A DNA stretch of 5,156 nt from an uncultured Myxococcales bacterium (lineage in GTDB: Bacteria > Myxococcota_A > UBA9042). The position numbers and the translations under genes are program-made. The notes under the pieces were generated by a model. That model was not told where the DNA came from and searched no databases. It saw only the letters and a list, made by a program, of their open reading frames with translations. This document shows, in pieces, positions 1 through 5,156 of this stretch; the stretch's first letter is position 1, and the number at the start of each line of letters is the position of its first letter. The stretch covers positions 1 through 5,156 of the forward strand of contig CALGHC010000143.1 in NCBI GenBank assembly GCA_937915965.1. Direction: 5' to 3'.

Positions 1-321
1 CCACGTCCAGGTCGCGAGGGCTGCGATCAAGACGGACACCGGCCAGAGGCGGAACAGCGCGGTCGCCAGGCCTGCGGGGACGACGCCTCGGCGGCCGGCG
101 ATGGTCAACACGAGCGCGGCCAGCACACCGGCAGCGCCCGCCAGAGCGATGCGGGAGAAGTAGCCCGGTGGTCCGCCCGGTGGTCCGCCGCGGTAGGGTT
201 CGCCGGCGGAAGCGATCAGCATGGTGGCATAGGCGAGGCACGCGACCTGCGCGGCCAGCGCGACGGCGACACGGTCGAGGGCGCTCGCATCCAATTGTCC
301 GTCGGGCGTCGGCGCAGCCAT
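1..321 (-). CDS. Partial multi-pass membrane protein, function unknown (N-terminal 107 residues)
   Basis: The frame is open from an ATG at 321-319 to the left edge with no stop, so the 3' end is missing. The start is supported by GAGGGA at 330-325 on the minus strand, with the GAGG core 5 nt before the ATG. The visible protein has a short polar N-terminus (residues 1-17) and then three hydrophobic stretches at about 18-39, 58-76 and 83-105, as expected for an integral inner-membrane protein. The first loop holds a GGPPGGPPG segment encoded by a perfect 12-bp tandem duplication at 164-187. I do not recognise the family, and no catalytic motif is visible in this part. It is divergent from the acyltransferase gene at 561. 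An upstream in-frame ATG at 426-424 exists, but it lacks a comparable ribosome site and would add an Arg/Pro/Ser-rich tail. Existence as a gene is likely; function is open. Confidence 0.62.
   Translation of the reverse strand, partial: MAAPTPDGQLDASALDRVAVALAAQVACLAYATMLIASAGEPYRGGPPGGPPGYFSRIALAGAAGVLAALVLTIAGRRGVVPAGLATALFRLWPVSVLIAALATWTW
164..187. repeat. 12-bp perfect tandem duplication inside the membrane-protein gene
   Basis: CCCGGTGGTCCG occurs twice head to tail (164-175 and 176-187). Because 12 is a multiple of 3, it stays in frame and encodes the GGPP-GGPP stretch of the loop between the first two membrane segments. It is probably a slippage product that the flexible loop tolerates. 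Confidence 0.85.
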
Positions 322-324
322 GTG

Positions 325-330
325 TCCCTC
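325..330 (-). promoter_or_regulatory. Ribosome binding site of the leftward membrane-protein gene
   Basis: GAGGGA on the minus strand lies just upstream of the ATG at 321-319. The GAGG core has a 5-nt spacer. It decides in favour of this start over the in-frame ATG at 426-424. Confidence 0.55.
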
Positions 331-339
331 GGCGCGTTG

Positions 340-367
340 GTGACGCGCGAATTGTCGTGACGCGCGA
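340..367 (-). promoter_or_regulatory. 11-bp direct repeat pair flanking a possible -10 box (candidate operator/promoter)
   Basis: The 11-mer GTGACGCGCGA occurs at 340-350 and again at 357-367, perfect in both copies, with a 6-bp spacer. On the minus strand the spacer reads GACAAT, which matches 4 of 6 positions of the TATAAT -10 consensus. It is about 30 bp upstream of the leftward gene's start codon, a plausible distance for a promoter with a short leader. Repeats flanking a -10 box could be the two half-sites of a regulator that binds direct repeats. The repeat is seen directly; the promoter and operator role is inferred, no good -35 box is visible, and short CG-rich repeats also arise by chance in such DNA. 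Confidence 0.3.
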
Positions 368-458
368 GCTGGCGAGAGCGTGGCGGAGCGCGCGGGTGGG
401 CGCAACCCGGGCACGATGATTCGCATCCGCCAGCCAATTCCACCTCTTGTGGCCCGCT

Positions 459-490
459 TTGGTACCCAACCAGTCCCGGCGAGTTACAAT
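459..490 (+). promoter_or_regulatory. Weak candidate promoter for the acyltransferase gene
   Basis: TACAAT at 485-490 matches 5 of 6 positions of the sigma-70-type -10 box and stands out in the locally GC-rich sequence, 71 bp before the ATG at 561. The best -35-like hexamer is TTGGTA at 459-464, but the spacer of 20 bp is too long for a standard promoter. It may be an activator-dependent or alternative-sigma promoter, or a chance match. Apart from this and the direct repeat at 340-367, I see nothing in the 239-bp divergent region 322-560. Confidence 0.27.
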
Positions 491-560
491 ACGGCGCTGC
501 GGCCAGCTCCGCCCGCCCCTCGCGCCGCCCCTCTCGAAGCATCGCATCAAACGGCCTCCC

Positions 561-1748
561 ATGACTGACCCCAGCTCCGCCGCGACCGTCGAGCTCGCCG
601 AGAGCGTGACCGAGATCGGCCGGGCCGCCTGGGACGCCTGCGCGGGGGTCGAGAACCCCTTTGTCGGTTTCGACTTCCTGCGCTGCCTCGAGGAGTCGGG
701 CGCTGCGACCGACGCGACCGGCTGGGCGCCGCGCCACGTTCTTATCAGAGACGCCGACGGCGGACTGCGTGCGTGCGCGCCCGTGTACGTCAAAGGCCAC
801 TCGATGGGCGAGTACGTCTTCGACCACGGTTGGGCCGACGCCTACGAGCGCGCCGGCGGGCGCTACTACCCCAAGTTGCTATGCGCCGTGCCGTTCACAC
901 CGGTGACCGGACCCAGGCTGCTGGTGCGCGGCGACCTGGCGGGTGACGTGGCGGCCGGTCTCAGACGACAGCTCGGGCTGGCCCTGGCGGGGCTGACACG
1001 CGACGCCGGCCTCAGCTCCGCGCACGTCAACTTCATCTCGCAGGACGACGACGAGGCGCTGCGGGCCGCAGGCTTCGTGTCACGCGCCGGCTTGCAGTAC
1101 CACTGGCACAACGACGGCTACCGGGGCTTCCACGACTTCCTCGCGGCGCTCACCGCGCGCAAACGCAAGGCCATCAACCGCGAGCGCAGGGCGGTCGCGG
1201 CCGCCGGCCTGGTCATCGAGCGCCTGAGCGGCGAGACCATCACCGAGGCGCACTGGGACGCCTTCTTCGCCTTCTATCAGGACACGGGAGAGCGCAAATG
1301 GGGGCACGCCTACCTCAACCGCGCCTTCTTCCGCCTGATCGGCGAGCGCATGGCCAACAAGGTGGTGCTGATCCTCGCGAGCCGCGACGGCCGACCGATC
1401 GCGGGCGCCCTCAACCTCATGGGCGCGGACGCGATCTACGGCCGCTACTGGGGCTGCAGCGAAGACGTGCCGTTCCTTCATTTCGAGTTGTGCTATCACC
1501 AAGCGATCGAGGTCGCGATCGAGCGCGGTCTGGCGCGCGTCGAGGCCGGCGCGCAGGGCGATCACAAGATCGCCCGCGGCTACCTGCCGGTGCAGACCAG
1601 ATCGGCCCATTTCATCGCTCATCCCGGCCTGCGAGCCGCGGTCGCGGACTTCACCGACAACGAGCGAAGGATCATCGAAACACAGCGTGATTTCCTCACG
1701 AAAGAGAGCCCATATCGCCAAGGTGACGACCCGGGCCGAGGACCATGA
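561..1748 (+). CDS. COG3146 family predicted N-acyltransferase (FemAB-like, PF04339), complete
   Basis: This encodes 395 residues, matching the usual size of about 380-400 for the COG3146 / PF04339 family, which has a FemAB/GNAT-like acyltransferase fold. Members are predicted cytoplasmic N-acyltransferases; the substrate is not established. Family hallmarks are visible: NPFVGFDFLRCLEESG at 32-47, the VYVKGHSMGEYVFDHGWADAYE stretch at 75-96 with YYPKLLCAVPFTPVTGPRLL at 102-121, a basic KRKAINRERR segment at 201-210, KWGHAYLNRAFF at 246-257, GRYWGC at 294-299, and HFELCYHQAIEVAIERGL followed by VEAGAQGDHKIARGYLP near 307-343. The ATG at 561 is chosen because family proteins begin shortly before the NPF motif. 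A longer in-frame start at 447 would add 38 low-complexity, Arg/Pro-rich residues and would place the candidate -10 box inside the gene. No Shine-Dalgarno sequence is visible before either. The gene stands alone: divergent from the membrane protein, with 152 bp of repeat-bearing spacer downstream. Confidence 0.93.
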   Translation: MTDPSSAATVELAESVTEIGRAAWDACAGVENPFVGFDFLRCLEESGAATDATGWAPRHVLIRDADGGLRACAPVYVKGHSMGEYVFDHGWADAYERAGGRYYPKLLCAVPFTPVTGPRLLVRGDLAGDVAAGLRRQLGLALAGLTRDAGLSSAHVNFISQDDDEALRAAGFVSRAGLQYHWHNDGYRGFHDFLAALTARKRKAINRERRAVAAAGLVIERLSGETITEAHWDAFFAFYQDTGERKWGHAYLNRAFFRLIGERMANKVVLILASRDGRPIAGALNLMGADAIYGRYWGCSEDVPFLHFELCYHQAIEVAIERGLARVEAGAQGDHKIARGYLPVQTRSAHFIAHPGLRAAVADFTDNERRIIETQRDFLTKESPYRQGDDPGRGP

Positions 1749-1765
1749 TTGCGACCCGTTTGGAT

Positions 1766-1850
1766 TGGATGACGAACGGAACTGGATGACGAACGGAACT
1801 GGATGACGAACGGAACTGGATGACGAACGGAACGGGATGACGAACGGACT
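1766..1850. repeat. 17-bp tandem repeat array, five units
   Basis: The unit TGGATGACGAACGGAAC is perfect at 1766-1782, 1783-1799, 1800-1816 and 1817-1833. A fifth unit at 1834-1850 has a T to G change at its first base and a changed last two bases. The array fills over half of the 152-bp gap between the acyltransferase stop (1748) and the CotH-lectin start (1901). A 17-bp period cannot keep a reading frame, and the ATGA in each unit puts a TGA in a different plus frame each time, so the array is not part of a longer protein. The unit has no internal palindrome and no unique spacers, which excludes CRISPR. It is probably a minisatellite/VNTR that arose by slippage. A regulatory role upstream of a surface-protein gene is possible but unproven. 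No rho-independent terminator for the acyltransferase gene is visible in the gap. Confidence 0.95.
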
Positions 1851-1889
1851 TGGGCCGGGTCCTTTTGTTGTCGTCGTAATGAGGTCGGC

Positions 1890-1893
1890 GGAG
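1890..1893 (+). promoter_or_regulatory. Ribosome binding site of the CotH-lectin gene
   Basis: GGAG lies 7 nt before the ATG at 1901. The in-frame stop TGA at 1880-1882 leaves 1901 as the first available ATG, so this site fixes the start. Confidence 0.6.
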
Positions 1894-1900
1894 CCAAACG

Positions 1901-3808
1901 ATGCAACCGAATCGGCCGATCCCCTGCCCGCGCCAGCACGGCAGCCAAGGCGACGACAAAGCGACCAGGACGCCGACGCTGGCGAAGCGCGCTCCGTCGG
2001 CGTCTTCAACGTGGCTCCTGGCCACGGCATTGATTGGTGGCGCATGTCTGGGATGCGCGCGCCCACCGGCCGAGGCGCCTGCCTCGCTCGCCGGCTCGGC
2101 GCTCTCGCCTGCTGGGGTTGCCCCCGCGCCTGCCCAGGCGGGCAGGTACAAGCGCACGAGCGGCTCTGCAGAAGCGAAGAACGCGGCCACGAGTGACGCA
2201 GCGGCAGATGCCTTCTTTGGCTCGGGCGAGCTGCACCCCCTGCGACTGGTGCTGGACGACGAGGCTGCCGCGAACCTGGAACATCGCCCGCGTCGGTTCG
2301 CGCGGGCGAACCTCGTCGTCGGCACCGAGACGGTGGCCAACGTCGCGGTTCGGCTCAAGGGACATCGGTCGATGCGAGGCATCAGCGGCAAGCCGTCCCT
2401 GGTCGTCGATATCAACAGACACGTCCCGGGCCGCCGCTGGCGCGGCCAACGACGCCTGGTGCTCAACGCCATGGTCGAAGACCCGACCCAGGTGCGCGAG
2501 ACGCTGGCCTATCGCCTGTTTCGCCATGTGGGCCTGCCCGCGCCGAGGACGGCCTACATCCTCCTCACCATCAACGAGCGGCCGCCGTCGCTCTACCTGG
2601 CGGTCGAGTCGATCGACGACGACTTCCTGGTCAGGCACCTCGGCGGCAGCGACGGTGCGGTCTTTGAGGGCGACTACGGCTGTGACCTCGAAGCGGACCA
2701 CGTCTGGCGCTTCGATCAGGACGCCGGCGAGGCGACCCAGCGCGCCGCGCTCGAACAGCTGGTGGCCCGCATGCCGAGCGGCGTGACGGCCGTCTTCAGC
2801 GACTACGGCCCGCGCTTCGACCGGGCCGCGGTCCTGCGTTTCTTGGCGATGACGACGATCGTCGGGGACTTCGACGGCTACCGCCACGCGCACAACTACG
2901 CGCTGGCCCGCGACGGCAGCCGGCGCGTCTGGCTGCTGATCCCCTGGGGTCTCGACCGTTCGCTCTCCACGGACCTGCCGGTGTTCACCGGCCACGAGAC
3001 CGCCCTCGCCCGGGCGTGCATGGGCGACCGGGCTTGCCGCCTCGATTATGCGCGGGCGGTTCGCGACATGGTCGCCGCGTTCACGCAAGCCGACGTGCCC
3101 GCCCAGGCCAACGCGCTGTGGGCGAAACTGGACGGCGCCGGCCTCGCCCCGGACGAGGCCGCGCAGCCCAACACAGCCGAGGTCATCGCGACCAAGCGCC
3201 GCGAGCTGCTGAAGTTCGGCGCCAACCGCGCGGCCCGGGTCACCAAGGAGCTTGGTTGTCTCGACGGTGACGCCGAACGCGACGCCGATGGCGACGGCGC
3301 TGGCTGCATGGACTGCGACGACGGCGACCCGACGATCCGTCCCGGTGCCGCGGAGCTGTGCGATGGCATCGACAACGACTGTTCTGGCGACGTCGATGAC
3401 GGACCGGCGTGCCCCTGCCCCAGCGAAGCGCTGGAGGGCGCGACCTTTGCTTTCTGTGCGTTCGAGCGGTCCTGGCCGGACGCCGAGGCCTATTGTCAGG
3501 CGATGGGCGCGCACCTCGCGCGTTTCGACACGAAGTACCAGGCCCGGGCGGTCTACGATGCCGCTGAAGAGCGCGACCTGAGCCGGCTGTGGATCGGCCT
3601 GCACGACCGCGGCCGCGAGAATCACTTCGAGTGGGTCGACGGCACCGCGGTCGACTTCGTCTACTGGAAGCGCGACCAACCCGACAACAACGCATGTGGC
3701 GAGGACTGCGCCGCCATGTCGGAAGGAAGACGAGGTCGCTGGTACGACACAGCCTGCAACCTGGCGAGGCCCTTTGTCTGTCGTCTGCCGCCTGGTCGGG
3801 CGCGCTGA
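1901..3808 (+). CDS. Putative lipoprotein: CotH kinase-like domain + Stigma1-type motif + C-type lectin domain
   Basis: This 635-residue protein is probably exported. The N-terminus has a long polar/basic region (1-36), a hydrophobic core (38-51) and Cys at 49 and 52 (GGAC, LGC). These suggest a lipoprotein signal, though neither is a perfect lipobox. Pro/Ala-rich linker follows. Residues about 110-445 resemble CotH-family secreted kinases (B. subtilis CotH phosphorylates spore-coat proteins): RLKGHRS (151-157), KPSLVVDIN (164-172), LVLNAMVEDPTQVRETLAYRLF (186-207), GLPAPRTAY (211-219), DFDGYRHAHNYAL (323-335) and IPWGLDRS (347-354). The usual W-D-x-D reads W-G-L-D here, so activity is uncertain. 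Residues 461-501 form an Asp/Cys-rich Stigma1/MopE-type motif (DADGDG, CDDGDPTIRPGAAELCDGIDNDC). Residues 506-627 form a C-type lectin domain with WIGL (564-567), QPD (593-595), GEDC (600-603) and WYD (614-616); likely disulfides are C506-C519, C532-C627 and C603-C619. Inferred role: a cell-surface kinase-like protein with a glycan- or protein-binding tail. The target is unknown. The stop is 49 bp from the convergent hydrolase. Confidence 0.93.
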   Translation: MQPNRPIPCPRQHGSQGDDKATRTPTLAKRAPSASSTWLLATALIGGACLGCARPPAEAPASLAGSALSPAGVAPAPAQAGRYKRTSGSAEAKNAATSDAAADAFFGSGELHPLRLVLDDEAAANLEHRPRRFARANLVVGTETVANVAVRLKGHRSMRGISGKPSLVVDINRHVPGRRWRGQRRLVLNAMVEDPTQVRETLAYRLFRHVGLPAPRTAYILLTINERPPSLYLAVESIDDDFLVRHLGGSDGAVFEGDYGCDLEADHVWRFDQDAGEATQRAALEQLVARMPSGVTAVFSDYGPRFDRAAVLRFLAMTTIVGDFDGYRHAHNYALARDGSRRVWLLIPWGLDRSLSTDLPVFTGHETALARACMGDRACRLDYARAVRDMVAAFTQADVPAQANALWAKLDGAGLAPDEAAQPNTAEVIATKRRELLKFGANRAARVTKELGCLDGDAERDADGDGAGCMDCDDGDPTIRPGAAELCDGIDNDCSGDVDDGPACPCPSEALEGATFAFCAFERSWPDAEAYCQAMGAHLARFDTKYQARAVYDAAEERDLSRLWIGLHDRGRENHFEWVDGTAVDFVYWKRDQPDNNACGEDCAAMSEGRRGRWYDTACNLARPFVCRLPPGRAR

Positions 3809-3824
3809 CGGTCGCGAGACGTGT

Positions 3825-3841
3825 GCCGGTTGGCTGCCGGC
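3825..3841. terminator. Weak hairpin in the convergent gap, possible terminator
   Basis: GCCGG at 3825-3829 and CCGGC at 3837-3841 can pair around a 7-nt loop, within the 49-bp gap between the two convergent stops. An overlapping alternative stem (GCTGC 3833-3837 with GCAGC 3849-3853) competes with it. Neither has a T tract on either strand. If used, it would be a bidirectional structure, but Rho-dependent termination is equally possible. Confidence 0.22.
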
Positions 3842-3857
3842 CCAGAGCGCAGCTGGC

Positions 3858-5156
3858 TCACGGCGCGGCGGGCTTCAGGCCAAGCGTCACGTAGGGGTCG
3901 ATCAGCTCGCTCAAGCCGTTGACGAAGAAGCTGTCGACAAAGTGCATCGTCTGCACCGTCGCGACCTGATTGGCCGGCACGTTGCCGTGGCCGGCCTTCT
4001 TCAGCGTGCCGTCCCCTTGGACCACCACGTCGAACTGGAAGAGGCCAGCGGTGTGCTGCGCATCGACGTTGGCGCCGAGCGGTAGCTCGGCGACGTGCGC
4101 GACGACACCGACCGGCAGCAGCGCCGGGCCGACGTGGTCGATGCGCAGGCCGCGGGCAAAGTAGAGGTTGCAGGTAGTGGGGATAATCTCATCGTCGACC
4201 GCCATCTGCACCAACACCTGTGGCCGGCCACTGTCGAAGCCGGGCAGCCGCTCGTGCACCACATGACGCGTCCACACGCCGGCATCGCCCCGATCGACCG
4301 CGGTCTGCAGCAGCGGGAAGAAGCGCGCGACCTGACCGTTGCTGGATTCGCCGCGCATGATTCCGACGATGGGCGCGAACTGTTCGCCGTGCTGGACGAT
4401 GTCGAAGACCCGCGCGCCGGGCACGATGGCGACGCCGACGTCGGCCTCGGGCACGAGGGCGAGGAACGCCGCAGACATCACCCCGCCCAGGCTGACGCCC
4501 ACCCAGACCAGGTTGTCGAGGCCCACATCGGCGGTGCCATCGAGATCGACGTCGACACCGGGCCGCAGCGTCTCGACGAGCTGCAGCTGGTCGAAGGTCG
4601 ACTGCCGCCAGTTGTCGCGCAGCTTGCGGGTGTCGAGCGCGTCGCTGAGGTCCAACGAGATGCCGAAGAAGGCGAGCAGCACCGGCAAGCTCGCCGAACT
4701 GCTGGGGTGATCAGGATGCGCGCCGTGCTTGACCGCGTCGATGGCGACAACCGCGTAGCCGGCCGAGGTCGCGAGCTCGGCGAGCTCGCCGGCCTGATAG
4801 CGATCGCCGGTGAGGCCGTGGCCGAAGACGATGGTGGGAAATGGCCCTTTGCCCGCCTTGGGCAGCCAGGTCGTCACCCCCAGCGTGTAGCCCTGCTGGG
4901 GTTCCGCCTCGCCTTCGGTCACATAAAGCGCGTCGTGGCGGAAGTCCCAAGCGTCAAAACGCCCCTCGCACCGCTGCCAGGAGACGTCCGCCGGCGTCTC
5001 GCAGCCGCCGTTGTCGTGATAGGCGAACTTCATCGAGCGGATCTTCTTGGCGATGGCGACCGTGGTGTCAATCGTCGACTGTGTGGTGAAGAGCAGCGCT
5101 GCGGCGATGCGGCCCGGCGAGGCGATGCGCCCCGACTCGACGAGGTGGGTGACGAG
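3858..5156 (-). CDS. Secreted-type alpha/beta hydrolase (lipase/esterase-like), N-terminus beyond window
   Basis: The frame is open from the right edge (5156) to a TGA at 3860-3858, giving 432 visible residues. An internal ATG at 5033 is not the start, because homology-like sequence continues upstream, including FTTQST (residues 23-28 from the edge), a phrase typical of the N-terminal region of bacterial extracellular lipase-type hydrolases. The hydrolase core shows the oxyanion-region GHGLTGDR (112-119), the nucleophile elbow GVSLGG with Ser222, a probable acid Asp321 or Asp322 in the DDEIIP turn, and a probable catalytic His390 in GHGNV. A DVDLDGTAD stretch (202-210) just before the nucleophile strand resembles Asp-rich calcium loops. 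The C-terminal QTMHFVDSFFVNG helix is usual for these enzymes. It probably hydrolyses an ester such as a lipid outside the cytoplasm; the substrate and the export signal cannot be seen. It converges on the CotH-lectin gene, so it is not in the same operon. Confidence 0.92.
   Translation of the reverse strand, partial: LVTHLVESGRIASPGRIAAALLFTTQSTIDTTVAIAKKIRSMKFAYHDNGGCETPADVSWQRCEGRFDAWDFRHDALYVTEGEAEPQQGYTLGVTTWLPKAGKGPFPTIVFGHGLTGDRYQAGELAELATSAGYAVVAIDAVKHGAHPDHPSSSASLPVLLAFFGISLDLSDALDTRKLRDNWRQSTFDQLQLVETLRPGVDVDLDGTADVGLDNLVWVGVSLGGVMSAAFLALVPEADVGVAIVPGARVFDIVQHGEQFAPIVGIMRGESSNGQVARFFPLLQTAVDRGDAGVWTRHVVHERLPGFDSGRPQVLVQMAVDDEIIPTTCNLYFARGLRIDHVGPALLPVGVVAHVAELPLGANVDAQHTAGLFQFDVVVQGDGTLKKAGHGNVPANQVATVQTMHFVDSFFVNGLSELIDPYVTLGLKPAAP

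Noticed and set aside
447..560. Longer start for the acyltransferase (ATG at 447)
   Set aside because: The 38 added residues look like translated intergenic sequence, the candidate -10 box at 485-490 would be inside the gene, and family members start close to the 561 ATG.
216..827. 203-residue minus-strand frame over the divergent region and the acyltransferase N-terminus
   Set aside because: It overlaps the leftward membrane gene in another frame and is antisense to the well-supported acyltransferase. No motif is visible.
1103..1117. TGGCAC hexamer resembling a sigma-54 -24 element
   Set aside because: It lies inside the acyltransferase coding region and lacks the matching TTGC element at the required spacing.
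1766..1850. CRISPR array or plasmid-type iterons
   Set aside because: Units are directly abutting with no unique spacers, so it is not CRISPR. Length is iteron-like, but there is no replication gene, AT-rich melting region or DnaA-box cluster nearby.
1837..2196. 119-residue plus-strand frame starting in the last repeat unit
   Set aside because: It overlaps the signal-peptide region of the CotH-lectin gene in another frame, has low-complexity Arg/Ala/Gly content and has no ribosome site. It is mentioned only as part of the repeat-chain observation.
1080..2472. Overlapping minus-strand open frames crossing the tandem repeat (1080-2066, 1619-1948, 1696-2472)
   Set aside because: The repeat is stop-free in all three minus frames, so it joins antisense shadows of the acyltransferase and lipoprotein genes. 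The predicted proteins carry only the translated repeat and no domain.
2006..3679. 557-residue open frame on the minus strand, opposite the CotH-lectin gene
   Set aside because: It is antisense to a gene with clear domains throughout. Its translation is Arg/Val/Ala/Gly-rich with no recognisable motif, as expected when GC-biased third positions leave the opposite strand free of stops.

Overview
The window is very GC-rich, with tightly packed genes and strong G/C bias at third codon positions. This bias also opens many long spurious antisense frames. A short Asp/Cys-rich calcium-binding-like motif of the kind common in myxobacterial surface proteins (the Stigma1 / MopE-type repeat), a CotH-type secreted kinase domain and a C-type lectin domain in one lipoprotein-like protein point to a Myxococcota (formerly Deltaproteobacteria) chromosome. 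This assignment is inferred from gene content and composition; no rRNA or other marker is present. No tRNA, rRNA, CRISPR array, transposase or phage gene was seen.

Layout, left to right. (1) Positions 1-321, minus strand: the N-terminal 107 residues of an unrecognised multi-pass membrane protein that runs off the left edge. (2) Positions 322-560: a 239-bp divergent intergenic region with an 11-bp direct repeat flanking a possible -10 box for the leftward gene, and a weak -10 box (TACAAT) for the rightward gene. (3) Positions 561-1748, plus strand: a complete FemAB-like/GNAT-fold predicted N-acyltransferase of the COG3146 (PF04339) family. (4) Positions 1749-1900: an intergenic region largely filled by a 17-bp tandem repeat array (four perfect copies and one decayed copy). 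(5) Positions 1901-3808, plus strand: a 635-residue exported, probably lipid-anchored protein with a CotH kinase-like domain, a Stigma1-type Asp/Cys motif and a C-terminal C-type lectin domain. (6) Positions 3809-3857: a 49-bp convergent gap. (7) Positions 3858-5156, minus strand: the C-terminal 432 residues of a secreted-type alpha/beta hydrolase whose 5' end lies beyond the right edge. All three intergenic gaps are shorter than 300 bp.

The genes do not form an obvious single pathway. The acyltransferase and the CotH-lectin gene are co-directional but separated by the repeat array, and the flanking genes point away from or towards them. The CotH-lectin protein and the hydrolase both look like cell-surface or secreted proteins, consistent with the large secretomes of predatory or soil/marine myxobacteria. 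The least ordinary items are the 17-bp array upstream of the lipoprotein gene, the kinase-lectin domain fusion, and a Gly in place of the first Asp of the usual W-D-x-D metal-site motif of the kinase domain.
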